Assembly (NCBI GenBank): GCA_017613475.1
Contig: JAGADT010000016.1
Coordinates: forward strand, 1-8,865
Reading direction: 5' to 3'
From: Desulfovibrionaceae bacterium
Lineage (GTDB): Bacteria; Desulfobacterota; Desulfovibrionia; Desulfovibrionales; Desulfovibrionaceae
DNA length: 8,865 nucleotides
Shown here: positions 1 through 6,098 of the stretch, piece by piece
How the letters are laid out: every line of letters begins with the position of its first letter
How positions within the stretch are numbered: the first letter of the stretch is position 1
The notes under the pieces: model-generated
The model's database searches: none
Told to the model about the DNA's origin: nothing
Seen by the model: only the letters and a program-made list of their open reading frames with translations
Position numbers and translations under genes: made by a program

Positions 1-885
1 CTTGTCCTGCGCCTGGCTCCGCTGCCGCGCCCCCGCAGATCCCCTGCCGAAATGCCGCAGGCGGACAGCGCGCCTTCCCTGCCGCCAATGGAAGAAAGCG
101 TCTTTTCACGGGAAGAAACGCCTTTGCCCAGTGCTGCGGAAGCGCCGGATGCGGGCCAGACCCCGGCCATATCGGAAAGCGATGCGGACAGCGCGCCGGA
201 AAGCACGCCTGAAGCCGCGGCAAGCCCTGCCCTGCCTGAGATGCAAAGCCCCCAGGAAGCTGCCGGCGCGCCTGGCGAAACGCCAAAGGATGGCAGCGCG
301 TCCAAAGGGCTGCTTTCTTCCATCACAGGGCTTTTCAAGCCGAAAACGCCCCAGTCCCCTGACCAGATCCCTTCCATAGCGGAAGCGCTGCATTCAACCA
401 CAGGCGAACCGCAGCCCATGCCGAAGGCAGCGCCGCAGGGCACCCTGGAAAAGGCTGAAAAGCTCCCCGACATCCGCCTGCAAAGCACGGAAAGCCAGGC
501 AGCGGATGCAGCTCTGCTTCAGGAACATCAGCCCGGAGCGGCAGGAGCCGGACAGGCGGCTGAGCCCCAGGCTGAGCCTTCTTCCCCCGTCCAGAAAAAA
601 GGCGGAACGGGCGCCCCGCTTCCTGAAGAAAACGACGAGGCTGACAGTGACATTTCCCCCCTGCTTCAGCGCCTGGCGGAGCAGAAAGAGGCGCTTCAGA
701 GTGCCTCCCGCGCCAACGATGTGCCCGCCATCCGCGCCGCGGCTTCTGACATGGCGCAGACGGCAGACGAGCTGAAGCTGCCAAGCCTCGCGGACATTGC
801 CAAGTGCATCGCCATGGAAGAGGAAACGCCTGATACGGGGCTGATAGAATCCGCCATCGAAACGGCGCAGCAGGCCCTGAACTGA
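1..885 (+). CDS. Acidic Ala/Pro/Glu-rich protein with degenerate HPt-like C-terminus (5' partial)
   Basis: The reading frame is open from the first base of the window to the TGA at 883-885, giving 294 visible residues, so the true start lies to the left; the ATG at 52 is merely the first internal Met. Residues 1 to about 215 are low-complexity and rich in Ala, Pro, Glu, Ser and Gln, so probably disordered. They contain one more hydrophobic, basic patch (KGLLSSITGLFKPK, near nucleotides 304-345). The last 75 residues or so (nucleotides 652-882) are ordered and helical. They have the spacing of an HPt four-helix bundle: a helix with LLQRLAEQKEALQSA, an RANDVPAIRAAASDMAQTADELKLPSLADIAKCI-like helical pair, then a final helix. 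The His of the usual AAHTLKGSA motif is absent. No signal peptide or membrane segment is visible. I do not recognise the family; the HPt resemblance is by eye only. A role as a non-phosphorylated scaffold or regulator is inference. Confidence 0.75.
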   Translation, partial: LVLRLAPLPRPRRSPAEMPQADSAPSLPPMEESVFSREETPLPSAAEAPDAGQTPAISESDADSAPESTPEAAASPALPEMQSPQEAAGAPGETPKDGSASKGLLSSITGLFKPKTPQSPDQIPSIAEALHSTTGEPQPMPKAAPQGTLEKAEKLPDIRLQSTESQAADAALLQEHQPGAAGAGQAAEPQAEPSSPVQKKGGTGAPLPEENDEADSDISPLLQRLAEQKEALQSASRANDVPAIRAAASDMAQTADELKLPSLADIAKCIAMEEETPDTGLIESAIETAQQALN

Positions 886-904
886 CGATCGCTCACTAAA
901 CAAG

Positions 905-944
905 AACAGGGCGTCCGCCTTAATGGCAGACGCCCTGTTTTTTT
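905..944 (+). terminator. Rho-independent terminator of the first gene
   Basis: An 11-bp perfect stem (905-915 AACAGGGCGTC with 929-939 GACGCCCTGTT) continues after one mismatch into a 3-bp inner stem (917-919 with 925-927) closed by a TTAAT loop. It is followed by an unbroken run of T (938-944). It begins 20 bases after the stop codon of the upstream + strand gene. On the minus strand the matching T-tract is poor, so it serves mainly the + strand gene, although it sits in the convergent gap with hemL. Confidence 0.93.
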
Positions 945-1012
945 GCTTTATGCCGCTGCGAGCCTGCAGCGCTTTCCCGCATCATTCCCGGGCAGGTAGG
1001 GAACGCCCCCCG

Positions 1013-2278
1013 TTATAAGGAGCGGCGGGCAGCTTCCAGAGTGCGCGCAAAATCCTCTTCAGTATGGGCAAAAGAGACCATCGCGGTTTCAAAGGCAGAG
1101 GGGGCAATGAAAATGCCGTTTTCCCTCATTTTACGGAAGAACGCCGCGTACGCCTCCGCATCGCACTTCTTCACATCGGCAAAATTTTTGATCTCGCCAT
1201 CCGTAAAGAAAATCGTGAACATGGATGCGAGGCGGTGGATTTTTACGGCGACGCCCTTCTCGCGGAAGATATCTTCCAGATCACGCGAAAAGCGCTCCAC
1301 CCTCGCCTCAAGCGCGGCGTAATCGCTCTTTTTGAGCAGGGACAGGGTGGCCAGCCCGGCGGCCATGGCCAGCGGGTTCCCGGAGAGCGTGCCGGCCTGG
1401 TACACATCGCCGGAAGGCGAAATGCGGCGCATGTATTCAGCCTTGCCGCCGTAGGCGCCAACAGGCAGGCCGCCGCCGATAATCTTACCCAGGGTTGTCA
1501 GGTCAGGCTCAATGCCGCAGCGGGTCTGCATCCCGCCATAGGCCGCGCGGAAGCCTGTGATGACCTCGTCAAAAATCAGGAGGCTGCCATTGGCCGTGCA
1601 GAGCCTGCGCAGCCCTTCCAAAAAGCCTTCGGCAGGAGGCACCAGGCCCATGTTGCCGGCCGCCGGCTCCACAATGACCGCCGCGATTTCCCCGGCATAC
1701 TTCCCGAACAGCTCTTCCACGCCCTCAAGCTCGTTATAGGGAGCCAGCAGGGTATCCTGCACGGTGCATTCCGGCACGCCGGGCGTGCCGGGGATGGAAA
1801 GCGTGGCCACGCCTGAACCTGCGCTTGCCAGGAAAGGATCCGCATGCCCATGGTAGCAGCCGATGAACTTGATGACCTTGTCCCTGCCGGTGACGCCGCG
1901 GGCCAGGCGCAGGGCGCTCATGGTCGCTTCCGTGCCGGAATTGACCATGCGCACCATTTCCATGGCCGGGAAGGCGTCCACGATCATGCGGGCCAGCTCA
2001 ACTTCCGCAGGGCAGGGAGCGCCATAGCTTGTGCCCAGCGGAGCCGCCTCAACAATGGCCCTGGTCACTTCAGGATGGGCATGTCCAAGGAGCATGGGGC
2101 CCCAGGACTCCACAAAATCCACCATTTCCGCGCCGTCAACCGTTGTGATATGGCCGCCTTTGGCCGAGGCGATAAACAGGGGGTCGCAGCCAACATTCAG
2201 GCAGGCGCGGACAGGGCTGTTAACCCCGCCGGGAATGAGTTTTTTTGCTTCAGCAAACCATGTCTGTGATGATTTCAT
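1013..2278 (-). CDS. hemL: Glutamate-1-semialdehyde 2,1-aminomutase
   Basis: This PLP-dependent enzyme converts glutamate-1-semialdehyde to 5-aminolevulinate in the cytoplasm, the second step of the C5 route to tetrapyrroles (heme, siroheme, cobalamin). The 421-residue product is the usual family length and aligns end to end in sense. Visible motifs: PGGVNSPVRA near residue 16, the phosphate-binding NSGTEATMSALRLAR (113-127), CYHGHAD (141-147), DEVITGFR with the pyridine-nitrogen Asp237, and TLGKIIGGGLPVGAYGG with the Schiff-base Lys265, the same number as in E. coli. GTLSGNP (296-302) is also intact. The ATG at 2278 is preceded by AAGGA with an 8-base spacer. The gene follows the siroheme decarboxylase subunit by 94 bp and is the last of the minus-strand run. 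Its stop faces the + strand gene; no good minus-strand terminator is seen in 886-1012. Confidence 0.97.
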   Translation of the reverse strand: MKSSQTWFAEAKKLIPGGVNSPVRACLNVGCDPLFIASAKGGHITTVDGAEMVDFVESWGPMLLGHAHPEVTRAIVEAAPLGTSYGAPCPAEVELARMIVDAFPAMEMVRMVNSGTEATMSALRLARGVTGRDKVIKFIGCYHGHADPFLASAGSGVATLSIPGTPGVPECTVQDTLLAPYNELEGVEELFGKYAGEIAAVIVEPAAGNMGLVPPAEGFLEGLRRLCTANGSLLIFDEVITGFRAAYGGMQTRCGIEPDLTTLGKIIGGGLPVGAYGGKAEYMRRISPSGDVYQAGTLSGNPLAMAAGLATLSLLKKSDYAALEARVERFSRDLEDIFREKGVAVKIHRLASMFTIFFTDGEIKNFADVKKCDAEAYAAFFRKMRENGIFIAPSAFETAMVSFAHTEEDFARTLEAARRSL

Positions 2279-2304
2279 GCTTCACATCCTTATTATTCGG
2301 GCTT

Positions 2305-2319
2305 TTCCCGCTCCGGGAA
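2305..2319. repeat. Perfect 6-bp inverted repeat between ahb and hemL
   Basis: TTCCCG-CTC-CGGGAA forms a perfect inverted repeat with a 3-base spacer in the 94-bp gap upstream of hemL, ending 26 bases before the hemL ATG. No T-tract follows on the minus strand (AAAGCCC instead), so it is not a standard terminator. It could be an operator, an mRNA processing or stability hairpin, or chance. Confidence 0.35.
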
Positions 2320-2372
2320 CAGGTGCGGAAACGGCTTATCAGCCCTGCAGAAAATGCTTTTGGGAATGCCTG

Positions 2373-2849
2373 CTAAAAATAGGCCATGGATGTCTTCTTG
2401 AGCTCTTTCAGGCTCTTCAGCATGGCGCATTCCCCCATTTCAGGGATGGCGCGCAGCTCCTCAACCGTGCGGAGGCATTCTTCCTCCGACCGTCCATGGA
2501 CCATTGTGTACAGGGTGTACGGCCAGTCTTCCGCTGTTGTGGGGCGGAAATAGCAGTGCGAAACGCAGGGATGGCGCGCCGCCGCCCCGCCCGCGGCATC
2601 CGCGTTTTCCTCGCTGACCTTCCAGGCCACCATCACATTGTGCGTCCACGCCGTCTTTTGGTGGCGCAGGGTCACGCCAAAACGCCTGATGGCCCCGGAT
2701 TCCTTCAGCCGCGCCAACAAGCCAATGACCTCCTCCTCCGTCATGCCGGCTTCGCGGGCGATATCGGCATACGGCGTTTCACTGTCCGGAAGGTCTTTCT
2801 GCACAATGCGGAGCACACGCAGCTCCGCTTCGGAAAAGGTCTGGGCCAT
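2373..2849 (-). CDS. ahbB: Siroheme decarboxylase subunit (AhbA/AhbB/NirDLGH family)
   Basis: This family decarboxylates two acetate side chains of siroheme to give 12,18-didecarboxysiroheme in the alternative heme pathway of sulfate reducers and methanogens. The fold resembles Lrp/AsnC regulators, so it is often misannotated as a transcription factor. The 158-residue product has an N-terminal winged-helix-like part (about 7-55, with the AREAGMTEEEVIGLLARLKESGAIRRFG run) and a C-terminal ferredoxin-like part. Family hallmarks seen are LRHQK (His63), SHCYFRPTT (His98), WPYTLYTMVHGR (His118) and the C-terminal SLKELKKTSMAYF. The ATG at 2849 has AGGAG with a 7-base spacer. hemL follows and yjiG precedes by 63 bp. 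Assignment to the beta rather than alpha subunit is from recall of similar Desulfovibrio proteins and is not certain. The partner subunit is not in this window. The hemL neighbour argues for an enzyme rather than a regulator. Confidence 0.85.
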   Translation of the reverse strand: MAQTFSEAELRVLRIVQKDLPDSETPYADIAREAGMTEEEVIGLLARLKESGAIRRFGVTLRHQKTAWTHNVMVAWKVSEENADAAGGAAARHPCVSHCYFRPTTAEDWPYTLYTMVHGRSEEECLRTVEELRAIPEMGECAMLKSLKELKKTSMAYF

Positions 2850-2912
2850 AAAAAATCTCCTGCGAGGGTAAACACAGTGCCTACAATATGAAAAACAGTC
2901 CGGGGATGCCTG

Positions 2913-3368
2913 CTACAGCACCAGCCAGCGCATGATGAGCATGGAAAGCAGGGCGTTAAGCAGCCCTATCAGCATCAGCATCTTATAGTGGCGGGAGTTT
3001 ATGCCGGCAACGGAAAGGATGCGCCCCACATACTGGAGCTGCGCACCCATAAGGAAAATGGCCGGGATGAGAATGCTTACGTGCGTGCCGTTCAGCGTGC
3101 CGTGCGTATAGAGGCCGGCTGCTGCGCCAACGCCCCCGCCGGCGGAGAGCCAGGCCGTCAGGAGCACGGTGACCGCCTCGCCGGGCAGGCCGAAAAAGCC
3201 CATCAATGGCCCGAAAACCTTCCCCAGCACCTCCAGCAGCCCAATCTTGTTCAGGATCTGGATCAGGGCGAAAGCCATGACCATGTTGGGGAGGAGCTGC
3301 ATGGTGCCCAGCGTCCACCCGCTGCGCATGCCTTCCACAAAGGTCCCGTACATGCTTTTGCGGCTCAT
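2913..3368 (-). CDS. yjiG: YjiG family inner-membrane protein
   Basis: A hydrophobic 151-residue protein closely resembling E. coli YjiG (about 153 residues), of the nucleoside-recognition/gate superfamily that also holds the spore maturation proteins SpmA and SpmB. Conserved stretches include LLPNMVMAFALIQIL (25-39), GLPGEAVTVLL (60-70), a Gly-rich helix (SAGGGVGAAAGL, 75-86) and the C-terminal NALLSMLIMRWLVL. Four to five membrane segments are apparent (about 17-38, 42-60, 66-86, 97-113, 130-149). The chosen ATG overlaps the yjiH stop as ATGA (3365-3368) and has CAGGGAG 7 bases upstream. A longer open frame to 3443 lies inside yjiH and lacks support. The 4-bp overlap implies translational coupling and a heteromeric YjiH-YjiG unit. 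The biochemical function of the family is not established; transport or membrane scaffolding is inferred. Confidence 0.9.
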   Translation of the reverse strand: MSRKSMYGTFVEGMRSGWTLGTMQLLPNMVMAFALIQILNKIGLLEVLGKVFGPLMGFFGLPGEAVTVLLTAWLSAGGGVGAAAGLYTHGTLNGTHVSILIPAIFLMGAQLQYVGRILSVAGINSRHYKMLMLIGLLNALLSMLIMRWLVL

Positions 3369-4015
3369 TCTGCGGCTCCCTGCTTCCTGGCTGCCGCCAG
3401 ATACAGATACAGCCGCATAACATTGCACCCCAGGACCTTGCACAGCAGAATCACGCCCAGCGGCTTGATATAGGGGACGGAAAGGAAGGGGAAGAGGGCC
3501 AGCCCCTGCGTGAGGTAATTGATGATGGTGCCGCCGGAGGAAAACTGGAACGCGCCAAAGATGCTGCTCTCATCATCCGTCAGCAAATGCTTTTCCCTGA
3601 GCTGGCGCGTCATGACGGCGCCGGCGTCGGAGCTCTGCAGGCTGCCGATCAGGGCCAGGCCAACCACCCCGGGCAAGCCAAGGATGGGCCGCAGAAAGGG
3701 CGTGAGCATGCGCTGCGCCGCATGGAGCGCGCCCTCCCGCTCCGCCACAGCCACAACGCCAAGGGCCAGCATGATGCCGGGAATCAGGGACAGCGCGAAA
3801 AGAAAGCCATACCTGGCGCCAAAGCCTCCCTTGCCCACAAAGGTCACATTGCCGATTTTGCCGAACTGCCCGTTCACCGCGTTGAAATCCATAAAGCCAA
3901 GCCAGCTCGCGCTGTCGGCAAACCATCCGGAAAAAAAGAGGATCACCAGCACCAGGGCGACATACGCGCGCAGAGGCACAGGCCCGTTTTCCGGCGTCAG
4001 GTTATCAAGAGGCAT
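3365..4015 (-). CDS. yjiH: YjiH family inner-membrane protein
   Basis: A 216-residue membrane protein of the YjiH type, the usual partner of YjiG. The first membrane helix is at about 17-32 (AYVALVLVILFFSGWF). A loop with GQFGKIGNVTFVGKGGFGARYG (49-70) follows, then helices at about 70-92, 110-128, 160-180 and 183-206. GLPGVVGLALIGSLQSSDAG (113-132) and FGAFQFSSGGTIINYLTQG (153-171) look like the conserved gate-type re-entrant segments. The ATG at 4015 is chosen because AGGAG lies 6 bases upstream and the protein then starts just before the first helix. The frame stays open to 4183 but that extension overlaps menE and is Pro/Ala-rich shadow sequence. menE ends 34 bp upstream. In E. coli, yjiGH sit beside iadA; here they lie between quinone and heme genes, which says nothing certain about substrate. 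Confidence 0.88.
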   Translation of the reverse strand: MPLDNLTPENGPVPLRAYVALVLVILFFSGWFADSASWLGFMDFNAVNGQFGKIGNVTFVGKGGFGARYGFLFALSLIPGIMLALGVVAVAEREGALHAAQRMLTPFLRPILGLPGVVGLALIGSLQSSDAGAVMTRQLREKHLLTDDESSIFGAFQFSSGGTIINYLTQGLALFPFLSVPYIKPLGVILLCKVLGCNVMRLYLYLAAARKQGAAE

Positions 4016-4049
4016 GAAGAACTCCTGCAAAAAGCTTGTGCGCCCTGTT

Positions 4050-5147
4050 TCAGTCCGGCAATGCGCCGGCTCCGCCTGCCTTTGCCAGCTCTCCGGCCAG
4101 GCGGCGGGCGCCGGCCCTGTCCGGCTTGCCGGACCCGGTGCGGGGAAGGGAAGGAACGGTAAAAACGCGCTTGGGGCAGGCATACGGATGCAGCACCCTG
4201 CGGCAGGCAGCCAGGCAGCCCTCCCCGCCGCGTCCCTCGCGCAGCATCACAACCATTTCGCCATACTGCGCGTCAGGCACGGAGGTGATGAAAAAGGCGC
4301 CTTCAATGTGCGGCGCAAGCGCGGCTTCCACCGCCTCAATCTGCACTTTTACGCCGCCGCTGTTGATCACGTTGTCCTTGCGGCCAAGGATGCGGAAACG
4401 GCCGGCGGCATCCAGCTCCGCAAGGTCGTTGGTCATGAGCTCGCCCTCGCAGACCGCCGGCGCCAAAATGCACAGGGCGCCATCCTCCGCAAGCCGCACG
4501 GAAACCCCGGAAAACGGCGTGTACCACTCCGAAGCCTCCGGCCCGTTCAGCCGGCGCAGCGCGATGTGCGAGAGGGTCTCCGTCATGCCGTAGGTGGACC
4601 ACACGGCGTTGGGGAAAACGCGGAGGCTTTCAGCCAGCGGGCCATTGACCGCCCCGCCGCCGATAATCAGGTGCCGGACCTTTTTCAGCGTTTCCGCCTC
4701 TTCAGGCACCTCAAGAGTGGTGTACACCTGGGCAGGCGTCATGGCGGCAAAGGCCAGGGACTCCGCCATCCCGCGCAGGGGGTGGCTGGAAGGCTGGACG
4801 CAGCGCAGGTCAAGCCCGCGCTCCAGCGCCCGCACCACAACCATTTTCGCGCCGATATACTTGAGGGGCATGCACAGGAGGGCGCTGTCCCCCTCCTTCA
4901 GGCCCAGGAAATCACAGGTCAGCCCGGCGCTTGCCCGCATCCTCGCCTTGGGCGCCATAAAGCGCTTGGGTGCGCCTGTTGAGCCGGAGGTCTGCACAGG
5001 CACAGACTCAGACGGCGAAAACCAGTCTGCAAGGAACTGCGCGAGGTCCGCAAGCTCAGGGCGGCCCTCTTCAGCCAGGCGCAGAAGGGCGCCGATATCT
5101 TCCGGGCCATATTTGCGCCCGTCAAGGCAAAGAAACGAGTGCTGCAT
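4050..5147 (-). CDS. menE: o-Succinylbenzoate--CoA ligase, short Bacteroidetes-like form
   Basis: An acyl-adenylate-forming enzyme that activates o-succinylbenzoate to OSB-CoA, the substrate of MenB. From the chosen start it has 365 residues, much shorter than E. coli MenE (about 450). It lacks most of the N-terminal ANL subdomain but keeps the catalytic core: P-loop TSGSTGAPK (53-61), YGMTET (186-191), TND (239-241) in place of the usual TGD, GRKDNVINSGGVKVQIEAVE (255-274) and the C-terminal catalytic Lys341 in PRTGSGKPDR. The stretches CMPLKYIGAKMVVVRAL and MTETLSHIALRRLNGPEAS strongly recall the short MenE of Bacteroides. The start is uncertain. ATG 5147 matches where homologues begin and overlaps an upstream stop as TGATG, but has no clear ribosome site. 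In-frame ATG 5228 and TTG 5234 are alternatives that add 27-29 residues of unfamiliar sequence. menB ends upstream at 5277. Confidence 0.88.
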   Translation of the reverse strand: MQHSFLCLDGRKYGPEDIGALLRLAEEGRPELADLAQFLADWFSPSESVPVQTSGSTGAPKRFMAPKARMRASAGLTCDFLGLKEGDSALLCMPLKYIGAKMVVVRALERGLDLRCVQPSSHPLRGMAESLAFAAMTPAQVYTTLEVPEEAETLKKVRHLIIGGGAVNGPLAESLRVFPNAVWSTYGMTETLSHIALRRLNGPEASEWYTPFSGVSVRLAEDGALCILAPAVCEGELMTNDLAELDAAGRFRILGRKDNVINSGGVKVQIEAVEAALAPHIEGAFFITSVPDAQYGEMVVMLREGRGGEGCLAACRRVLHPYACPKRVFTVPSLPRTGSGKPDRAGARRLAGELAKAGGAGALPD

Positions 5148-5257
5148 CAGATGAAAGAAAAGCGTGTCCGCAGAAGAGCCGGCTGCGCGAAGCCCCGCCA
5201 GGCGCCAAAAAGGCGGCGGGAGAGGCATTCCCAAAGCGCATCCGGCACCATATCCAT
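5147..5257 (-). CDS. Possible 36-codon ORF between menB and menE
   Basis: An ATG at 5257, 19 bases after the menB stop, opens a frame of 36 residues (beginning MDMVPDALWECL) that ends in TGA overlapping the menE ATG as TGATG. Roughly 69 percent of its codons end in G or C, somewhat more than the overlapping menE-frame extension (about 60 percent), so by codon usage this frame looks the more coding-like of the two. No ribosome binding site is evident upstream and I recognise no family. It could be a small coupled leader peptide, a remnant of a frameshifted menE N-terminus, or noise. Confidence 0.2.
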   Translation of the reverse strand: MDMVPDALWECLSRRLFGAWRGFAQPALLRTRFSFI

Positions 5258-5276
5258 CAGGAAGGCAAACGCCGGC

Positions 5277-6098
5277 CTAGGGGAACTTGGGGTACTGCGC
5301 GAAATCCGGGCGGCGCTTTTCAAGAAAAGCCTTGCCCCCTTCCTGGGCCTCTTCAGTAAGGTAGTAGAGGAGGGTCGCGTCACCGGCCAGCTCCTGGATG
5401 CCGGCCTGGCCATCCAGCTCCGCATTGAGGCCCGCCTTGATCATGCGCATGGCCATGGGGCTGTGCTGCATCATGGTCTTCGCCCAGTCCACAACTTCAT
5501 CCTCAAGCTGGTCAAAGGGCACGACCTTGTTGACAAGCCCCATTTCCAGCGCTTCCTGCGCCGAATACTGGCGGCAGAGGAACCAGATTTCACGCGCCTT
5601 TTTCTGGCCGACGATGCGCGCGAGGTAGGACGCGCCAAAGCCTGCGTCAAAGCTGCCGACGCGCGGCCCCGTCTGCCCAAAAATGGCGTTCTCAGAGGCA
5701 ATGGACAGGTCGCAGACAACATGCAGCACATGGCCGCCGCCAATGGCATAGCCATTGACCATGGCGATCACGGGCTTGGGAATGGAGCGGATCTGCTTCT
5801 GCACATCCAGCACGTTCAGGCGCGGCACGCCATCCTGGCCAACATAGCCGCCATGGCCCTTCACGTGCATGTCGCCGCCGCTGCAGAAGGCCTTGTCGCC
5901 GGCGCCGGTCAGCACAACCACGGCCACGTTCTGGTCTTCCCGGCAGCGGTTCAGAGCATCGCTGATTTCCGCCACCGTTGTCGGCGTAAAGGCGTTGCGC
6001 CAGCGGGGCCTGTTGATGGTGATTTTGGCGATGCCTTCAAAAAATTCAAACAGGATTTCGCTGTACTCACGAATTGGCTTCCATTCCCTCTGCGCCAT
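5277..6098 (-). CDS. menB: 1,4-Dihydroxy-2-naphthoyl-CoA synthase
   Basis: A crotonase-fold enzyme that performs the Dieckmann-type ring closure of OSB-CoA to DHNA-CoA in menaquinone synthesis. The 273-residue product aligns with E. coli MenB (285) with a constant offset of 12. Visible: ITINRPRWRNAF (27-38), the oxyanion-hole loop FCSGGDMHVKG (71-81), NGYAIGGGHVLH (115-126), FGQTGPRVGSFD (140-151) with the catalytic Asp151, REIWFLCRQY (169-178), Tyr246 and the C-terminal TEEAQEG...KRRPDF. Gln142, Gly144 and Trp172 correspond to the bicarbonate-binding Gln154, Gly156 and Trp184 of E. coli, so this should be the bicarbonate-dependent class. The ATG at 6098 gives the family N-terminus (MAQREWKPIREYSE). 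An AAGGGGCGGA stretch lies upstream, inside the end of the thioesterase gene, which it overlaps by 32 bp. The open frame extends to 6167 without support. Confidence 0.97.
   Translation of the reverse strand: MAQREWKPIREYSEILFEFFEGIAKITINRPRWRNAFTPTTVAEISDALNRCREDQNVAVVVLTGAGDKAFCSGGDMHVKGHGGYVGQDGVPRLNVLDVQKQIRSIPKPVIAMVNGYAIGGGHVLHVVCDLSIASENAIFGQTGPRVGSFDAGFGASYLARIVGQKKAREIWFLCRQYSAQEALEMGLVNKVVPFDQLEDEVVDWAKTMMQHSPMAMRMIKAGLNAELDGQAGIQELAGDATLLYYLTEEAQEGGKAFLEKRRPDFAQYPKFP

Noticed and set aside
2..379. A 125-codon Arg/Pro-rich + strand frame overlapping the first gene.
   Set aside because: It is a frame-shifted shadow of the Ala/Pro-rich coding region, which is open through the whole segment and ends just before a strong terminator.
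1064..1816. A 250-codon + strand frame opposite hemL.
   Set aside because: It is antisense to a fully conserved HemL with intact catalytic residues, and has no ribosome site or family resemblance.
2373..2849. Reading the Lrp-like protein as an AsnC-family transcription regulator.
   Set aside because: The LRHQK, SHCYFRPTT and SLKELKKTSM motifs and the hemL neighbour fit siroheme decarboxylase, whose fold mimics Lrp.
2865..2872. AGGGTAAA upstream of the siroheme decarboxylase gene, the same 8 bases as one arm of the palindrome at 6662-6676.
   Set aside because: Only a half-site without symmetry, 16 bases from the ATG and beside the ribosome site; likely chance.
3369..3443. A 25-residue N-terminal extension of YjiG.
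   Set aside because: It overlaps the yjiH coding end, whereas the start at 3368 has a ribosome site, gives family length and forms an ATGA overlap.
3519..4982. A 487-codon open frame on the + strand opposite yjiH and menE.
   Set aside because: It lies antisense to two clear genes, has no recognisable family, and its composition (Arg, Ala, His, Pro rich) is that expected of a GC-rich shadow frame.
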